Assembly (NCBI GenBank): GCA_964425415.1 | Contig: CAYRMJ010000004.1 | Span: 1-32,313 of the forward strand | Length of the DNA: 32,313 nucleotides | Reading direction: 5' to 3' | Origin: JAADDK01 sp964425415 | GTDB taxonomy: Archaea > Thermoplasmatota > Thermoplasmata > Thermoplasmatales > Aciduliprofundaceae | Shown here: in pieces, positions 23,739 to 31,599 of the stretch | How the letters are laid out: every line of letters begins with the position of its first letter | How positions within the stretch are numbered: the stretch's first letter is position 1 | Made by a program: the position numbers and the translations under genes | Notes under the pieces: model-generated | Database searches by the model: none | Seen by the model: the letters and a program-made list of their open reading frames with translations, nothing else | Told to the model about the DNA's origin: nothing

Positions 23739-24706
23739 ATCACGATAGTTTTATATCGTTATGTCACATAAGGTATATCGTGAAAGACAGGTTTGGAAGG
23801 GAGGTAAAGAGCATACGTGTGTCCATAACTGAAAGATGCAATTTGAGGTGCTTTTACTGTCATCGGGAGGGTGAGTGGCACAGGCATCGTGTTGAAATGA
23901 AACCAGAGGAAATTGAAAGAATTTTGAAAATTGCAAGAGAACTGGGAATAAGAAAGGTGAAGTTCACTGGTGGCGAGCCTTTAGTGAGAGAGGATGTGGT
24001 GGAGATTGTGCGAAGAGCCTCTGGTTTAATGGACAAGGACGTCTCCATGACCACAAATGGAACGATGCTCAAAGAGTATGCTAAAGAATTGAGAGATGCA
24101 GGGCTGATGCGCGTGAATGTTAGTTTAGACACGTTGAATCCTGAGAAATACAGGCGTATCACGGGTTTTGATGCTCTTTATGATGTTCTGGACGGAATAA
24201 AGGAGGCAGTAAAGTACTTGAGCCCTGTGAAATTGAATTTTGTGCTTTTGAAAGGGATAAATGATGACGAAGTAGAATCAATGATTCGCTTCTCTGCGGA
24301 TTATGGTACCATACTTCAAATAATAGAGCTTGAAGCCCCTGTTGAAAAGGAGCATACTGAATTTTTCAGAAAGTATCATCTCAGTCCAAAATTCATTGAG
24401 AGGCATCTTGAGAATCTCGCGGAGGATGTTTTGTACAATGAGCTGCATCGCAGGAGAAGGTACATATTCAACATTGGTGGAAAGCGTGCGGAAGTGGAAA
24501 TTGTTAGACCCATGCACAACAGCGAATTTTGCATGAACTGCACACGAATACGGTTGACCAGCGACGGAAAGTTGAAACCGTGTTTGCTTAGAGATGACAA
24601 TCTAGTTGATATACTCACACCGATGCGAGATGGTGCAGATGACGATGAGCTTCTAACTCTTTTCAAGGAGGCAATAATGAGAAGAGAGCCTTATTTTAAG
24701 CCTTAA
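23735..24706 (+). CDS. moaA: MoaA, GTP 3',8-cyclase for molybdenum/tungsten cofactor
   Basis: The 323-residue radical SAM enzyme converts GTP to 3',8-cyclo-GTP, the first step of pterin cofactor synthesis. Two 4Fe-4S sites are visible: N-terminal CNLRCFYC (Cys35, Cys39, Cys42) and C-terminal CMNCTRIRLTSDGKLKPC (Cys266, Cys269, Cys283). The GTP-binding segment with R-I-R-L is intact. The chain ends in ...EPYFKP without the Gly-Gly tail seen in bacterial and human MoaA. The ATG at 23735 overlaps the wtpC stop. A GTG at 23780 preceded by AAGGT would give the N-terminus more usual in archaeal MoaA, so the start is uncertain by 15 codons. Context ties cofactor synthesis to metal import. Confidence 0.92.
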   Translation: MNHDSFISLCHIRYIVKDRFGREVKSIRVSITERCNLRCFYCHREGEWHRHRVEMKPEEIERILKIARELGIRKVKFTGGEPLVREDVVEIVRRASGLMDKDVSMTTNGTMLKEYAKELRDAGLMRVNVSLDTLNPEKYRRITGFDALYDVLDGIKEAVKYLSPVKLNFVLLKGINDDEVESMIRFSADYGTILQIIELEAPVEKEHTEFFRKYHLSPKFIERHLENLAEDVLYNELHRRRRYIFNIGGKRAEVEIVRPMHNSEFCMNCTRIRLTSDGKLKPCLLRDDNLVDILTPMRDGADDDELLTLFKEAIMRREPYFKP

Positions 24707-24730
24707 AAAGAAAAAGCAAAAGTAAGTGTA

Positions 24731-25546
24731 ATGCATGTGCAAATTGTGCGTGAGCTCACGGGCCCACTGGCCATGGTGATGATTGTTCTGATTGCTACCG
24801 TCGCGTACAACATACCATCCATCAGTTTTAATTTGACTCCCGTGAATAATGAGGGAAAGTACGAGTTTTCCAACGCAACCGTGGGCCCACAAGGGGTGCT
24901 GGATGAAAGCTTTGTGATTATGGGCATATTCTTCTCTTTATTTCTCATTGTGGTGGCGTTCATTCTCAAACATCGCAAAGATCTATCTCGGAGAATGGGG
25001 TATCAGAGCATATTCTGGGACCTGATTGCAGGTGCGTTATTCATTATATTCATAAATTTGGTTCTTCTTGCAGGTAATCGCATATCAATAAATCTAAGCG
25101 CACAGCCAATTAAAAGCGGTGCCTTAATCAACGCCACGGTTTTTTACGCTGCATTTCTCCTGATTCTATTATTAATTCTGCTATCTTTGATGGGCGGCAG
25201 AAAGAGCAAGATAAAGGAAAAAACGGTTAAAAGAGATTACAAAAAATTTGTGGAGAGAGCCATAAAGCATGTGCAGATAACGGAAGATGTGAGGGGAGCC
25301 ATTCTCCAAGCGTACAGAGAGATGGAGAAGATGATTTCCATACGCGGTATGAAAGATGCTCCTTATCACACACCGCGAGAGTTCAGGGACTTTGCTCTTA
25401 ACGAGCTCAAACTCTCAATGGAGCCTGTTGAAACTCTCGTATCTCTGTTTGAAACTGCACGGTACAGCACACACACCATGAGTGAGGAGAATCGCAAGGA
25501 CGCTTTAGATGCTCTGGAGGCAATAAAAAATGAGCTTGGTTCGTAG
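24731..25546 (+). CDS. Membrane protein with C-terminal DUF4129-like domain
   Basis: The 271-residue protein has four hydrophobic segments (about 11-26, 61-80, 96-114, 134-154) with sequons in the outer loops. A cytoplasmic domain (about 165-271) reads AYREMEKMISIRGM...TPREFRDFALNELKL...ETARYSTHTMSEENRKDALDAL. This is the pattern of DUF4129, a domain commonly found in MoxR/DUF58/transglutaminase clusters. No enzyme motif is present. It starts 24 bp after moaA, so it may be partly cotranscribed with that operon, and it overlaps the next gene by 17 bp. It is the first gene of a five-gene cluster. Confidence 0.75.
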   Translation: MHVQIVRELTGPLAMVMIVLIATVAYNIPSISFNLTPVNNEGKYEFSNATVGPQGVLDESFVIMGIFFSLFLIVVAFILKHRKDLSRRMGYQSIFWDLIAGALFIIFINLVLLAGNRISINLSAQPIKSGALINATVFYAAFLLILLLILLSLMGGRKSKIKEKTVKRDYKKFVERAIKHVQITEDVRGAILQAYREMEKMISIRGMKDAPYHTPREFRDFALNELKLSMEPVETLVSLFETARYSTHTMSEENRKDALDALEAIKNELGS

Positions 25547-26039
25547 GTTCTACGGATACTTTGCACTATTAATCGTTGGATGGCTAATCATAGCAGTCAT
25601 TCCAGTACAGCACAATCCAGAGCTGTTTTTGTGGTATGCGGCTCTGATTTCAATTGCGTATGTACCATACATATTCATAAGTGAGAGCAAACCACGGGCT
25701 GATGTGCACGAAACTGAGGACTGGAAACCAAAGGTTATGAATGACATGGCTCATTTTCGGGAGGTTGTTGAGCGCGCGGTAAAGGGCAATCCAATAGCCC
25801 AGCGTGAAGTTGAGATGAGAATTTTGAATATGGTGAGCATGGAACTCGCTCTGCGCTACGAGGTTCCAGCAAAAAAGCTGAGGGACAGTTTTGGAGATGT
25901 GAAATTTTTGAGAAGATATATGGGAGATGTTGCGAAGGATGTGGTTTCTCTTTACAACAGAAAGCACGATTTGAAACGCGTAGTTCCCGAGAAACAGTTT
26001 TTGGGCGAGATTGAAAGAATTATGGAGGCGATGAAATGA
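25530..26039 (+). CDS. Small two-TM protein of the MoxR/DUF58 cluster
   Basis: The 169-residue protein has two adjacent membrane helices (about 8-26 and 31-50) and a cytoplasmic helical domain (about 75-169). In that domain, REVVERAVKGNPIAQREVEMRILNMV and LRDSFGDVKFLRRY are amphipathic. Proteins of this size and layout occupy the same slot between DUF4129 and MoxR genes in other archaea, though I cannot name a family with certainty. It overlaps its upstream neighbour by 17 bp and the MoxR gene by four bases. Confidence 0.65.
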   Translation: MSLVRRFYGYFALLIVGWLIIAVIPVQHNPELFLWYAALISIAYVPYIFISESKPRADVHETEDWKPKVMNDMAHFREVVERAVKGNPIAQREVEMRILNMVSMELALRYEVPAKKLRDSFGDVKFLRRYMGDVAKDVVSLYNRKHDLKRVVPEKQFLGEIERIMEAMK

Positions 26040-26968
26040 ACGAAAAGGTTGATGATATAATCAAAGAGGTAAAGAGAGTAATCGTTGGAAAAGATGAAGT
26101 TCTTAAGCAGGTTCTTTACGCCATTCTGGCTGGTGGACACATTCTGTTTGAGGACAATCCCGGACTGGCAAAGACTCTGATTGCAAGGTCATTTGCAAGG
26201 GTTATTGGAATGGAGTTCAGGCGCGTGCAGTTCACTCCAGATCTTCTTCCGAGCGACATTACAGGCACGTACATCTACGATCGTAAAAGTGGAGATTTCA
26301 AGCTTATGAAAGGCCCCGTATTCACAAATTTGCTGTTGGCAGATGAGATTAACAGAGCTCCGCCCAAGACGCAGGCAGCTCTGCTGGAAGCAATGCAAGA
26401 GCGGCAGGTGACCATTGAAGGAGAAACCTATGTTCTTGATGAGCCTTTTGTGGTCATTGCCACGCAGAATCCCATTGAGTACGAGGGCACCTATCCTCTG
26501 CCAGAAGCACAGCTGGACAGGTTCTTGGTCAAGTTAAGCGTGGGCTATCCAACCTACGGAGAGGAGATGGAAATTGTGAAGAGGAGAATCTCATGGATGA
26601 AAGATGAGATAAAGCTCAGAAAGGTCGCAGAAAAGGAGGACATTCTGAAGATGCGCGCAGATGTGGAGAAGGTATTTGTGGAACAGGACGTTTTGGATTA
26701 TCTGGTAACTTTGGTCCGTGAAACTCGCAAAAATCCGCAGGTTGAAGTGGGCGCATCTCCAAGGGGAACCATAGCAGTTCTAAAACTATCTCGTGCGCGC
26801 GCTTATGTGTACGGTCGGGACTATGTAGTTCCAGACGATGTGAAAAGCACGTTCAGAATAGCTATGGTGCATCGCATAATTCTAAAGCCAGAGCCGTGGA
26901 TACGCGGTGTTCGGCCGGGTGATGTGGTGGAGGACATACTGAAAAAGGTGCCAGTGCCCAAGGTGTGA
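26036..26968 (+). CDS. MoxR-family AAA+ ATPase
   Basis: The 310-residue protein has the MoxR-type Walker A NPGLAKT (about 41-47, with Ala in the usual Gly position, as is normal in this family). The Walker B/sensor block is LLADEINRAPPKTQAALLEAMQE, sensor 1 is VVIATQNPIEYEGTYPLPEAQLDRF, and the arginine finger region and lid domain follow (about 220-300). MoxR proteins act as chaperone-like remodelers, usually with DUF58 or von Willebrand A proteins. The ATG overlaps the preceding stop, and its own stop overlaps the DUF58 start by one base. Confidence 0.93.
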   Translation: MNEKVDDIIKEVKRVIVGKDEVLKQVLYAILAGGHILFEDNPGLAKTLIARSFARVIGMEFRRVQFTPDLLPSDITGTYIYDRKSGDFKLMKGPVFTNLLLADEINRAPPKTQAALLEAMQERQVTIEGETYVLDEPFVVIATQNPIEYEGTYPLPEAQLDRFLVKLSVGYPTYGEEMEIVKRRISWMKDEIKLRKVAEKEDILKMRADVEKVFVEQDVLDYLVTLVRETRKNPQVEVGASPRGTIAVLKLSRARAYVYGRDYVVPDDVKSTFRIAMVHRIILKPEPWIRGVRPGDVVEDILKKVPVPKV

Positions 26969-28146
26969 TGATGAGAAGCAGAACATACTACTATTTCCTG
27001 CTTTACACGGCCATACTAATAACTTTGGGAGTTATGTTTATTAGTCCACTTCCCATGCTTCTCTCAATTCCATTTCTATGGCTCATATTCATTGACTCAC
27101 TCCTTCCTAAAGAGGAGGCAAAGGTGAAAAGAAAGGTGCCAATTGAGAAACATGTGGAAGGAGATGAGATAAAAATCACTTACAAAATAAGCGGAGTGGG
27201 ATACTACCATGTGGAAGATGAGTTTGGAACACTGGCGGGCCATGTTAATGGCTCTTTGAAAAGAGCAAAAAAGAGACAACTTGAAAAATTTGGAAGGTTG
27301 AAGTTAAGGAGAATGAATGTGAGATATGAGGACTACTTGGGACTTAACTGTAATGCGATGACATATAACACTGAAGATAGAATTGATGTATATCCCCGCA
27401 TAGAGTATGTTAGAAAGTTCAGAATTAAGCCACGGAGAACTCGCAGTCTGCTGGGTGACTATCCCTCCAGACGGAAAGGGCTGGGCATGGAGTTTGCAGA
27501 TATAAGAGAATACGTGCCCGGAGATTCAATGAGATGGGTTAACTGGAAAGCCACTGCGAGAAGAGATAGAATAATGGTTAATGAGTACGAGAGTGAGAGA
27601 ACTGGTGATACTGTTATACTGTTAGATGTGCGCAGAATTTACAAGGGTGCTGAAGAGTACGAAAAACTTCTTCTTCATTCTGTTCGCGCTGCAGCAACGC
27701 TCACAACTTACCTGTCAAAAACGAAGAACAGAGTTGGTTTTGTGATGCTCAAGGACTCTGTGGATTGGATATATCCCACTTACGGAAAGAGAGCTTTGTA
27801 TCTAGTCCTTGATAAGCTCCTATCCACTAGAAGTGAAAAGTTGAGTAAAGTGCCATTTGAATATGGAAAATTCATAGTATCTCGTTTCTTTCCTCCAAAC
27901 TCGTTCATAATCGTGATATCACCTCTTCTGACCATGGATATAGACGATGCCATTGTGGAGCTTCTGGCCAAAAATTACGATATACTGATTATCTCGCCCT
28001 CAATAATATCCGACTCAGAGGACTTGGCAACTCGCATAATGAAGATGGAGCGGCAAATAAGGCTTAGAAGGCTCAGGTTATACGCCCGAGTGGTGGACTG
28101 GAATGTGGAATACCCACTAACAAAGACTCTGATGGTGTTAAGATGA
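26968..28146 (+). CDS. DUF58-domain membrane protein
   Basis: The 392-residue protein has two N-terminal membrane helices (about 6-45), a beta-rich region (about 55-150), then the DUF58 core. The core is recognisable by REYVPGDSMRWVNWKATARRD followed by IMVNEYESERTGDTVILLDVRR. DUF58 is distantly related to von Willebrand A domains, but the metal-site D-x-S-x-S is replaced by DVRR, so a MIDAS metal is unlikely. It is the usual partner of MoxR ATPases. The start is an ATG that shares a base with the MoxR stop; another ATG directly follows. Confidence 0.9.
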   Translation: MMRSRTYYYFLLYTAILITLGVMFISPLPMLLSIPFLWLIFIDSLLPKEEAKVKRKVPIEKHVEGDEIKITYKISGVGYYHVEDEFGTLAGHVNGSLKRAKKRQLEKFGRLKLRRMNVRYEDYLGLNCNAMTYNTEDRIDVYPRIEYVRKFRIKPRRTRSLLGDYPSRRKGLGMEFADIREYVPGDSMRWVNWKATARRDRIMVNEYESERTGDTVILLDVRRIYKGAEEYEKLLLHSVRAAATLTTYLSKTKNRVGFVMLKDSVDWIYPTYGKRALYLVLDKLLSTRSEKLSKVPFEYGKFIVSRFFPPNSFIIVISPLLTMDIDDAIVELLAKNYDILIISPSIISDSEDLATRIMKMERQIRLRRLRLYARVVDWNVEYPLTKTLMVLR

Positions 28147-28631
28147 ATCTCAAAATGAATATGGGAGTGCTTCGTTCTTACTTATCTCTCATAATTTACT
28201 TTGTAATAGTGCTCGTATTCACCTCTGGCGGTGCAACTCTTCTCGTTTTAGGAATTGCAGGAGGAGTGTTTTTACTTCTTTATCTTCACAGGCTCACTTC
28301 TGATGATTCCTTCTTCTACGCATACATTTTTTTGGCAATGCTCGCTGTGCTGGTGCCATTGGCCTATGCTTCCAAAATATCCACCGCGCACATTGCGTTT
28401 ATGTACGGAGCTCTTCTACCGCTATTCTATCATTTTGTGATTGTGCGCTTTGGAGATTACAAAAAAGTTCATCGCATAACATTCATATCATATCTTAGTG
28501 CTCCTATTCTGTCATTTCTATCAGTATATTTGCTGTTCTACTTTCCTCTGAACTTCGGATTCTACGCAACTGTTGCGCTGATTTTTATAGTGGTTCTTCT
28601 CTACTACCCCCTTTCTAGCGTCAATTCATGA
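28143..28631 (+). CDS. Multi-pass membrane protein of the MoxR/DUF58 cluster
   Basis: The 162-residue protein is almost entirely hydrophobic, with five or six membrane segments (about 12-30, 31-47, 56-75, 84-102, 116-133, 137-157) and few charges. I recognise no family. It overlaps the DUF58 gene by four bases (ATGA) and closes the cluster. Its 3' end overlaps the convergent aPelota gene by 11 bp. A membrane-anchoring role for the MoxR/DUF58 complex is possible. Confidence 0.65.
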   Translation: MNLKMNMGVLRSYLSLIIYFVIVLVFTSGGATLLVLGIAGGVFLLLYLHRLTSDDSFFYAYIFLAMLAVLVPLAYASKISTAHIAFMYGALLPLFYHFVIVRFGDYKKVHRITFISYLSAPILSFLSVYLLFYFPLNFGFYATVALIFIVVLLYYPLSSVNS

Positions 28632-29610
28632 ATCTCAATATGGCTGCTACGCCACCCAAATGCTCCAAAATTTTTCCCTTCTCGTGAGATGTGCTTATTA
28701 TGTGAATTTTTGCGGCAGTGTCCCTCGCCATTTCCATCAAATCATTCAGCTCACGGTATTTTTTGTCAGATATCAATAAGATTTCCACCGCACCCATGTT
28801 CAGGTACTTTTTAACTTCATCATATCCATAAGCGTAAAGTCCATTTTTGCTTATCTCCTCAAGCAACTGATCCACCAATTTCTCTTCCATTGCAAGGCGT
28901 GTGTCCTTCAAAACACGATGTAAAGATGATTTCATAACTTCGTATATGCCGCGCATGTCTCCATGTGCCGCCTGCAAAACAGCATAGTTTTTTAATTCAG
29001 GGCCTGCAAACTTCACAAAATCCTCCTTGTAAAAGCCCGGACCTAAAATTATCAGGGGAAACTCAGGATTCCAAACGCTTTTTAGAGCACTTAGTACTTC
29101 TCCGAAGAATTCATCGTCTTCATCACCCCTCTTTCTCAGAGTAGCAATCTCTTGAATTCCATACGCGCGAAGCAAGGCGATTGTGGCAAGACCGTGCTCA
29201 AGGCCGAGAAAATAAACCTGCGGTTTTTGTGAATTTTCAACCGCTTCATTTAGCAACTCTCTATCTTCACGCGTCCATCTCTCTTTGATTATTGATATCT
29301 CATCGCCCAAGCCCAAATTTATGGTTTGATAAAGACCTAACACGTCCTCTGGCCCATGTGCTATCTTTCCACTTATCCTAAGGCGGTCTGCAAACTCCTG
29401 AAACTCAACACGTTCCACAACAATGCCCACTCTCATCCTCTTTCTCGGAGCCTTCTTTGCTCTCTGCATGTCCTCTCTACCCGTATCTTTCCTGAACACC
29501 GTTCCAAAAACCAAATCACCGATGGCGATGACATTTTTCAAGTACCACAGGTCATCCACGGTCTCAACTCTCACAGATACCTCATTTTTCTCCTTCTCTT
29601 CAACTTTCAT
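28621..29610 (-). CDS. pelA: aPelota (Dom34 homologue), ribosome rescue factor
   Basis: From the ATG at 29610 the protein has 329 residues. AGGTGA at 29616-29621 is the ribosome binding site and supports it over a GTG three codons earlier. Three eRF1-like domains are evident. The N-terminal Sm-like domain has ETVDDLWYLKNVIAIGD. The central domain has VYFLGLEHGLATIALLRAYG and the Pelota hallmark LGPGFYKEDF in place of the eRF1 GGQ. The C-terminal domain has VEILLISDKKY and the HGDMRGIYEVMKS loop. Pelota recognises stalled ribosomes with aEF1A/aABCE1 and drives no-go/non-stop rescue. It overlaps the upstream RNase gene by 11 bp. Confidence 0.93.
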   Translation of the reverse strand: MKVEEKEKNEVSVRVETVDDLWYLKNVIAIGDLVFGTVFRKDTGREDMQRAKKAPRKRMRVGIVVERVEFQEFADRLRISGKIAHGPEDVLGLYQTINLGLGDEISIIKERWTREDRELLNEAVENSQKPQVYFLGLEHGLATIALLRAYGIQEIATLRKRGDEDDEFFGEVLSALKSVWNPEFPLIILGPGFYKEDFVKFAGPELKNYAVLQAAHGDMRGIYEVMKSSLHRVLKDTRLAMEEKLVDQLLEEISKNGLYAYGYDEVKKYLNMGAVEILLISDKKYRELNDLMEMARDTAAKIHIISTSHEKGKILEHLGGVAAILRFMN

Positions 29611-30058
29611 TTGCTTCACCTATTATTTCATTTATTTTTTTCTCAATTCTCTCAGTATGCGTGCCCCACCAGTACACGCGTCCGCACTTAGGACATTGGT
29701 AAAATTCTTCGTGAGTCTGGTAAATGTACTCAGGTACGCGCCCTTTCACCTTTTCTTTGCTAACAGGAAGAAGAGGCTCATTGCAAATGGAACAGCGCTC
29801 AAGAATGTGCTCGGCGTTCAGAGAGAATTGGGAAATTACATCTTTTAGCTGTTCCTCGTATTTATCACTCTTTACAAAATAACCGCCACTTCTCACTGCA
29901 AGCTCTCTGTCTCTGGTTAAAATTATTCTTTTCTCTTTTTTTGCAAGTTCCATGATCTCTTCATCACTCATTTTTCCATCAGGATAATAAGTGTCGTAAC
30001 CCATAAATCGCAGATATTTTGCCAGCTTTCCGAGCATGTGGTCAGCCAAGAATTTCAC
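29600..30058 (-). CDS. Mut7-C family PIN-like RNase with zinc ribbon
   Basis: The 152-residue protein matches Mut7-C (DUF82). A PIN-like N-terminus contains MKFLADHMLGKLAKYLRFMGYDT (Asp6) and ILTRDREL (Asp50). It is followed by a zinc ribbon with CSIC (Cys89, Cys92) and CPKC (Cys122, Cys125), ending in W-G-T-H. The domain is thought to be an endoribonuclease. It is upstream of and overlaps pelA, so a ribonuclease and a ribosome rescue factor are made from one mRNA. That suggests cleavage of RNA from stalled ribosomes, an inference from the pairing. Confidence 0.88.
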   Translation of the reverse strand: MKFLADHMLGKLAKYLRFMGYDTYYPDGKMSDEEIMELAKKEKRIILTRDRELAVRSGGYFVKSDKYEEQLKDVISQFSLNAEHILERCSICNEPLLPVSKEKVKGRVPEYIYQTHEEFYQCPKCGRVYWWGTHTERIEKKINEIIGEANES

Positions 30059-30106
30059 ACACTGTTATGAGAAATGTGATTTATTATTTTTCCCAATGTG
30101 GCGGAA

Positions 30107-30121
30107 AATATTATTAAAAAT
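30107..30121 (+). promoter_or_regulatory. TATA box of the GGR-family gene
   Basis: AAATATTATTAAAAA is centred about 25 nt before the GTG start at 30139, the usual leaderless spacing. Confidence 0.4.
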
Positions 30122-30138
30122 AGCTCAATGTCCGTGTC

Positions 30139-31251
30139 GTGCTGGATGTTGCAGTCGTGGGTGCGGGTCCGATAGGACTTTACATAGCCGCAAATATCGC
30201 AAAGGAAGGATACGAAGTTGCAGTTTTTGAGGAACACTCTGAAATAGGCGTGCCCACACATTGCTCTGGGCTATTTTCCACACGAATATTTGACATCGTT
30301 GGAAAATTTGCAGTGCTTCATCCTGCCAAACGCGCAAGAATTTTCGCTCCAAATGGAAGTGTTCTTCACATAGGAGATTCCAGAATTCACGGATATGTTG
30401 TTGATAGAGTGGAATTTGACAGGAAGCTCGCATCCATGGCGATAAAAAATGGTGCGGATATATTTTTAAAGGAAAGGGTAAAAAAAATTAAATACCCTGC
30501 CATTCAAACTTGGAATAGGGCTTGGAAGGCAAAAATCATAGTAGGGGCTGATGGAATCAACAGCGTGGTGCGCAGGAGCTTGAATGTTAAAGCACAAAAA
30601 TTGATAGGTGCTGCACAGGTTGTGGCTAAATACGATTTTGAGGATGTGGAGGGTGTGGACATTTTCGTGGGCAATAAAATAGCACCGGGGTTTTTCGGGT
30701 GGGTTATACCTCTAGAGGAGGGGTTGGCGAGAATTGGCGTTGCATCGTACGGGAACAGCTGGAGCAATCTGAGAGTTCTTTTAAATCGCCTGAATGCTAA
30801 GCCACTATCTATAGGAGGAGGAGGCATACCGATAGGAACGGTGACCAGAACTCATTTTAGAGGAATAATTCTGGTGGGTGATGCTGCAGGACAGGTCAAG
30901 GCCACCAGCGGGGGCGGTGTGTATCCGGGACTGCGCGCGGCGCAATGTGCAGTTTCAGCGCTCAAAAAAGCTTTGGAGATGGGGGACTTTGAGAATTTAG
31001 AGGAATATGAGAGGTGCTGGAAGCGCACAATAGGAAAAGAACTTGCAAATGCTTTGAAAATTCACAAATTTTACAGAAAATTGACAGATGAGGATTTCAA
31101 TCAACTAATTTTACAGCTCTCAAAGAAGGATAATGTAGATATAATAAACAGGTACGGAGATATAGATTATCCGTCCAGAGTTGCATGGAAGCTTTTCAGG
31201 AAGAATCCAAGGCTTTTGAAGTATTTGGGCGTGGTGCTGCGACAGGGGTAA
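30139..31251 (+). CDS. Geranylgeranyl-reductase-family flavoprotein
   Basis: The 370-residue FAD-dependent oxidoreductase starts at GTG with the Rossmann motif GAGPIG (8-13). It continues with EEHSEIGVPTHCSGLFS (conserved Cys42 in the P-x-x-C-x-G pattern), a GADG motif and the second FAD site GDAAGQVKATSGGGVYPGL (about 253-271). Family members saturate the isoprenoid chains of archaeal lipids or reduce other polyprenyl groups. Archaeal genomes often have several paralogues, so lipid specificity is not certain. It is followed directly by a membrane zinc-ribbon gene (TAA then ATG, no gap), so the two are one operon. Confidence 0.87.
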   Translation: MLDVAVVGAGPIGLYIAANIAKEGYEVAVFEEHSEIGVPTHCSGLFSTRIFDIVGKFAVLHPAKRARIFAPNGSVLHIGDSRIHGYVVDRVEFDRKLASMAIKNGADIFLKERVKKIKYPAIQTWNRAWKAKIIVGADGINSVVRRSLNVKAQKLIGAAQVVAKYDFEDVEGVDIFVGNKIAPGFFGWVIPLEEGLARIGVASYGNSWSNLRVLLNRLNAKPLSIGGGGIPIGTVTRTHFRGIILVGDAAGQVKATSGGGVYPGLRAAQCAVSALKKALEMGDFENLEEYERCWKRTIGKELANALKIHKFYRKLTDEDFNQLILQLSKKDNVDIINRYGDIDYPSRVAWKLFRKNPRLLKYLGVVLRQG

Positions 31252-31599
31252 ATGAGATGGAATACGAGAGACGGTCCAACAAACAAGGGAAATGAAAACG
31301 CCAACTCTGGCAATTCCACCTTCGGAGGATTCATGCACAGTATTTGGCTTTGGCTCATAATTCTGGTGGTGATTGCAGTGATTATTGTGGTGCTTGCGAT
31401 GCGGCGCAGAAAGCCTGAGAGGATAGAGAAATCAGAGGAAGAAAGCGATGTCTCGCTGCCTCCAGCAGGAGGATTCGTTGAAGCTCAGACGATAAACGTG
31501 GTATGCCCGCACTGCGGCTATGCAGGAGAGGTCCCAGCGAGCATGCGTGGACAAACAGTGAAATGCCCGAACTGTGGAAACGCGTTTAAAATCTCTTAA
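31252..31599 (+). CDS. Single-TM protein with C-terminal zinc ribbon
   Basis: The 115-residue protein starts immediately after the reductase stop. Residues 1-28 are polar and Asn-rich and would face outside. A membrane helix spans about 30-50, a basic stop-transfer RRRK follows, then a short acidic linker. A zinc ribbon has Cys85, Cys88, Cys105 and Cys108 (CPHCG and CPNCG). The ribbon resembles that of the archaellum operon leader protein at 19786-20619 in spacing and in its C-P-x-C-G motifs. Function is unknown. The last four bases overlap the convergent pycB-like gene. Confidence 0.72.
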   Translation: MRWNTRDGPTNKGNENANSGNSTFGGFMHSIWLWLIILVVIAVIIVVLAMRRRKPERIEKSEEESDVSLPPAGGFVEAQTINVVCPHCGYAGEVPASMRGQTVKCPNCGNAFKIS

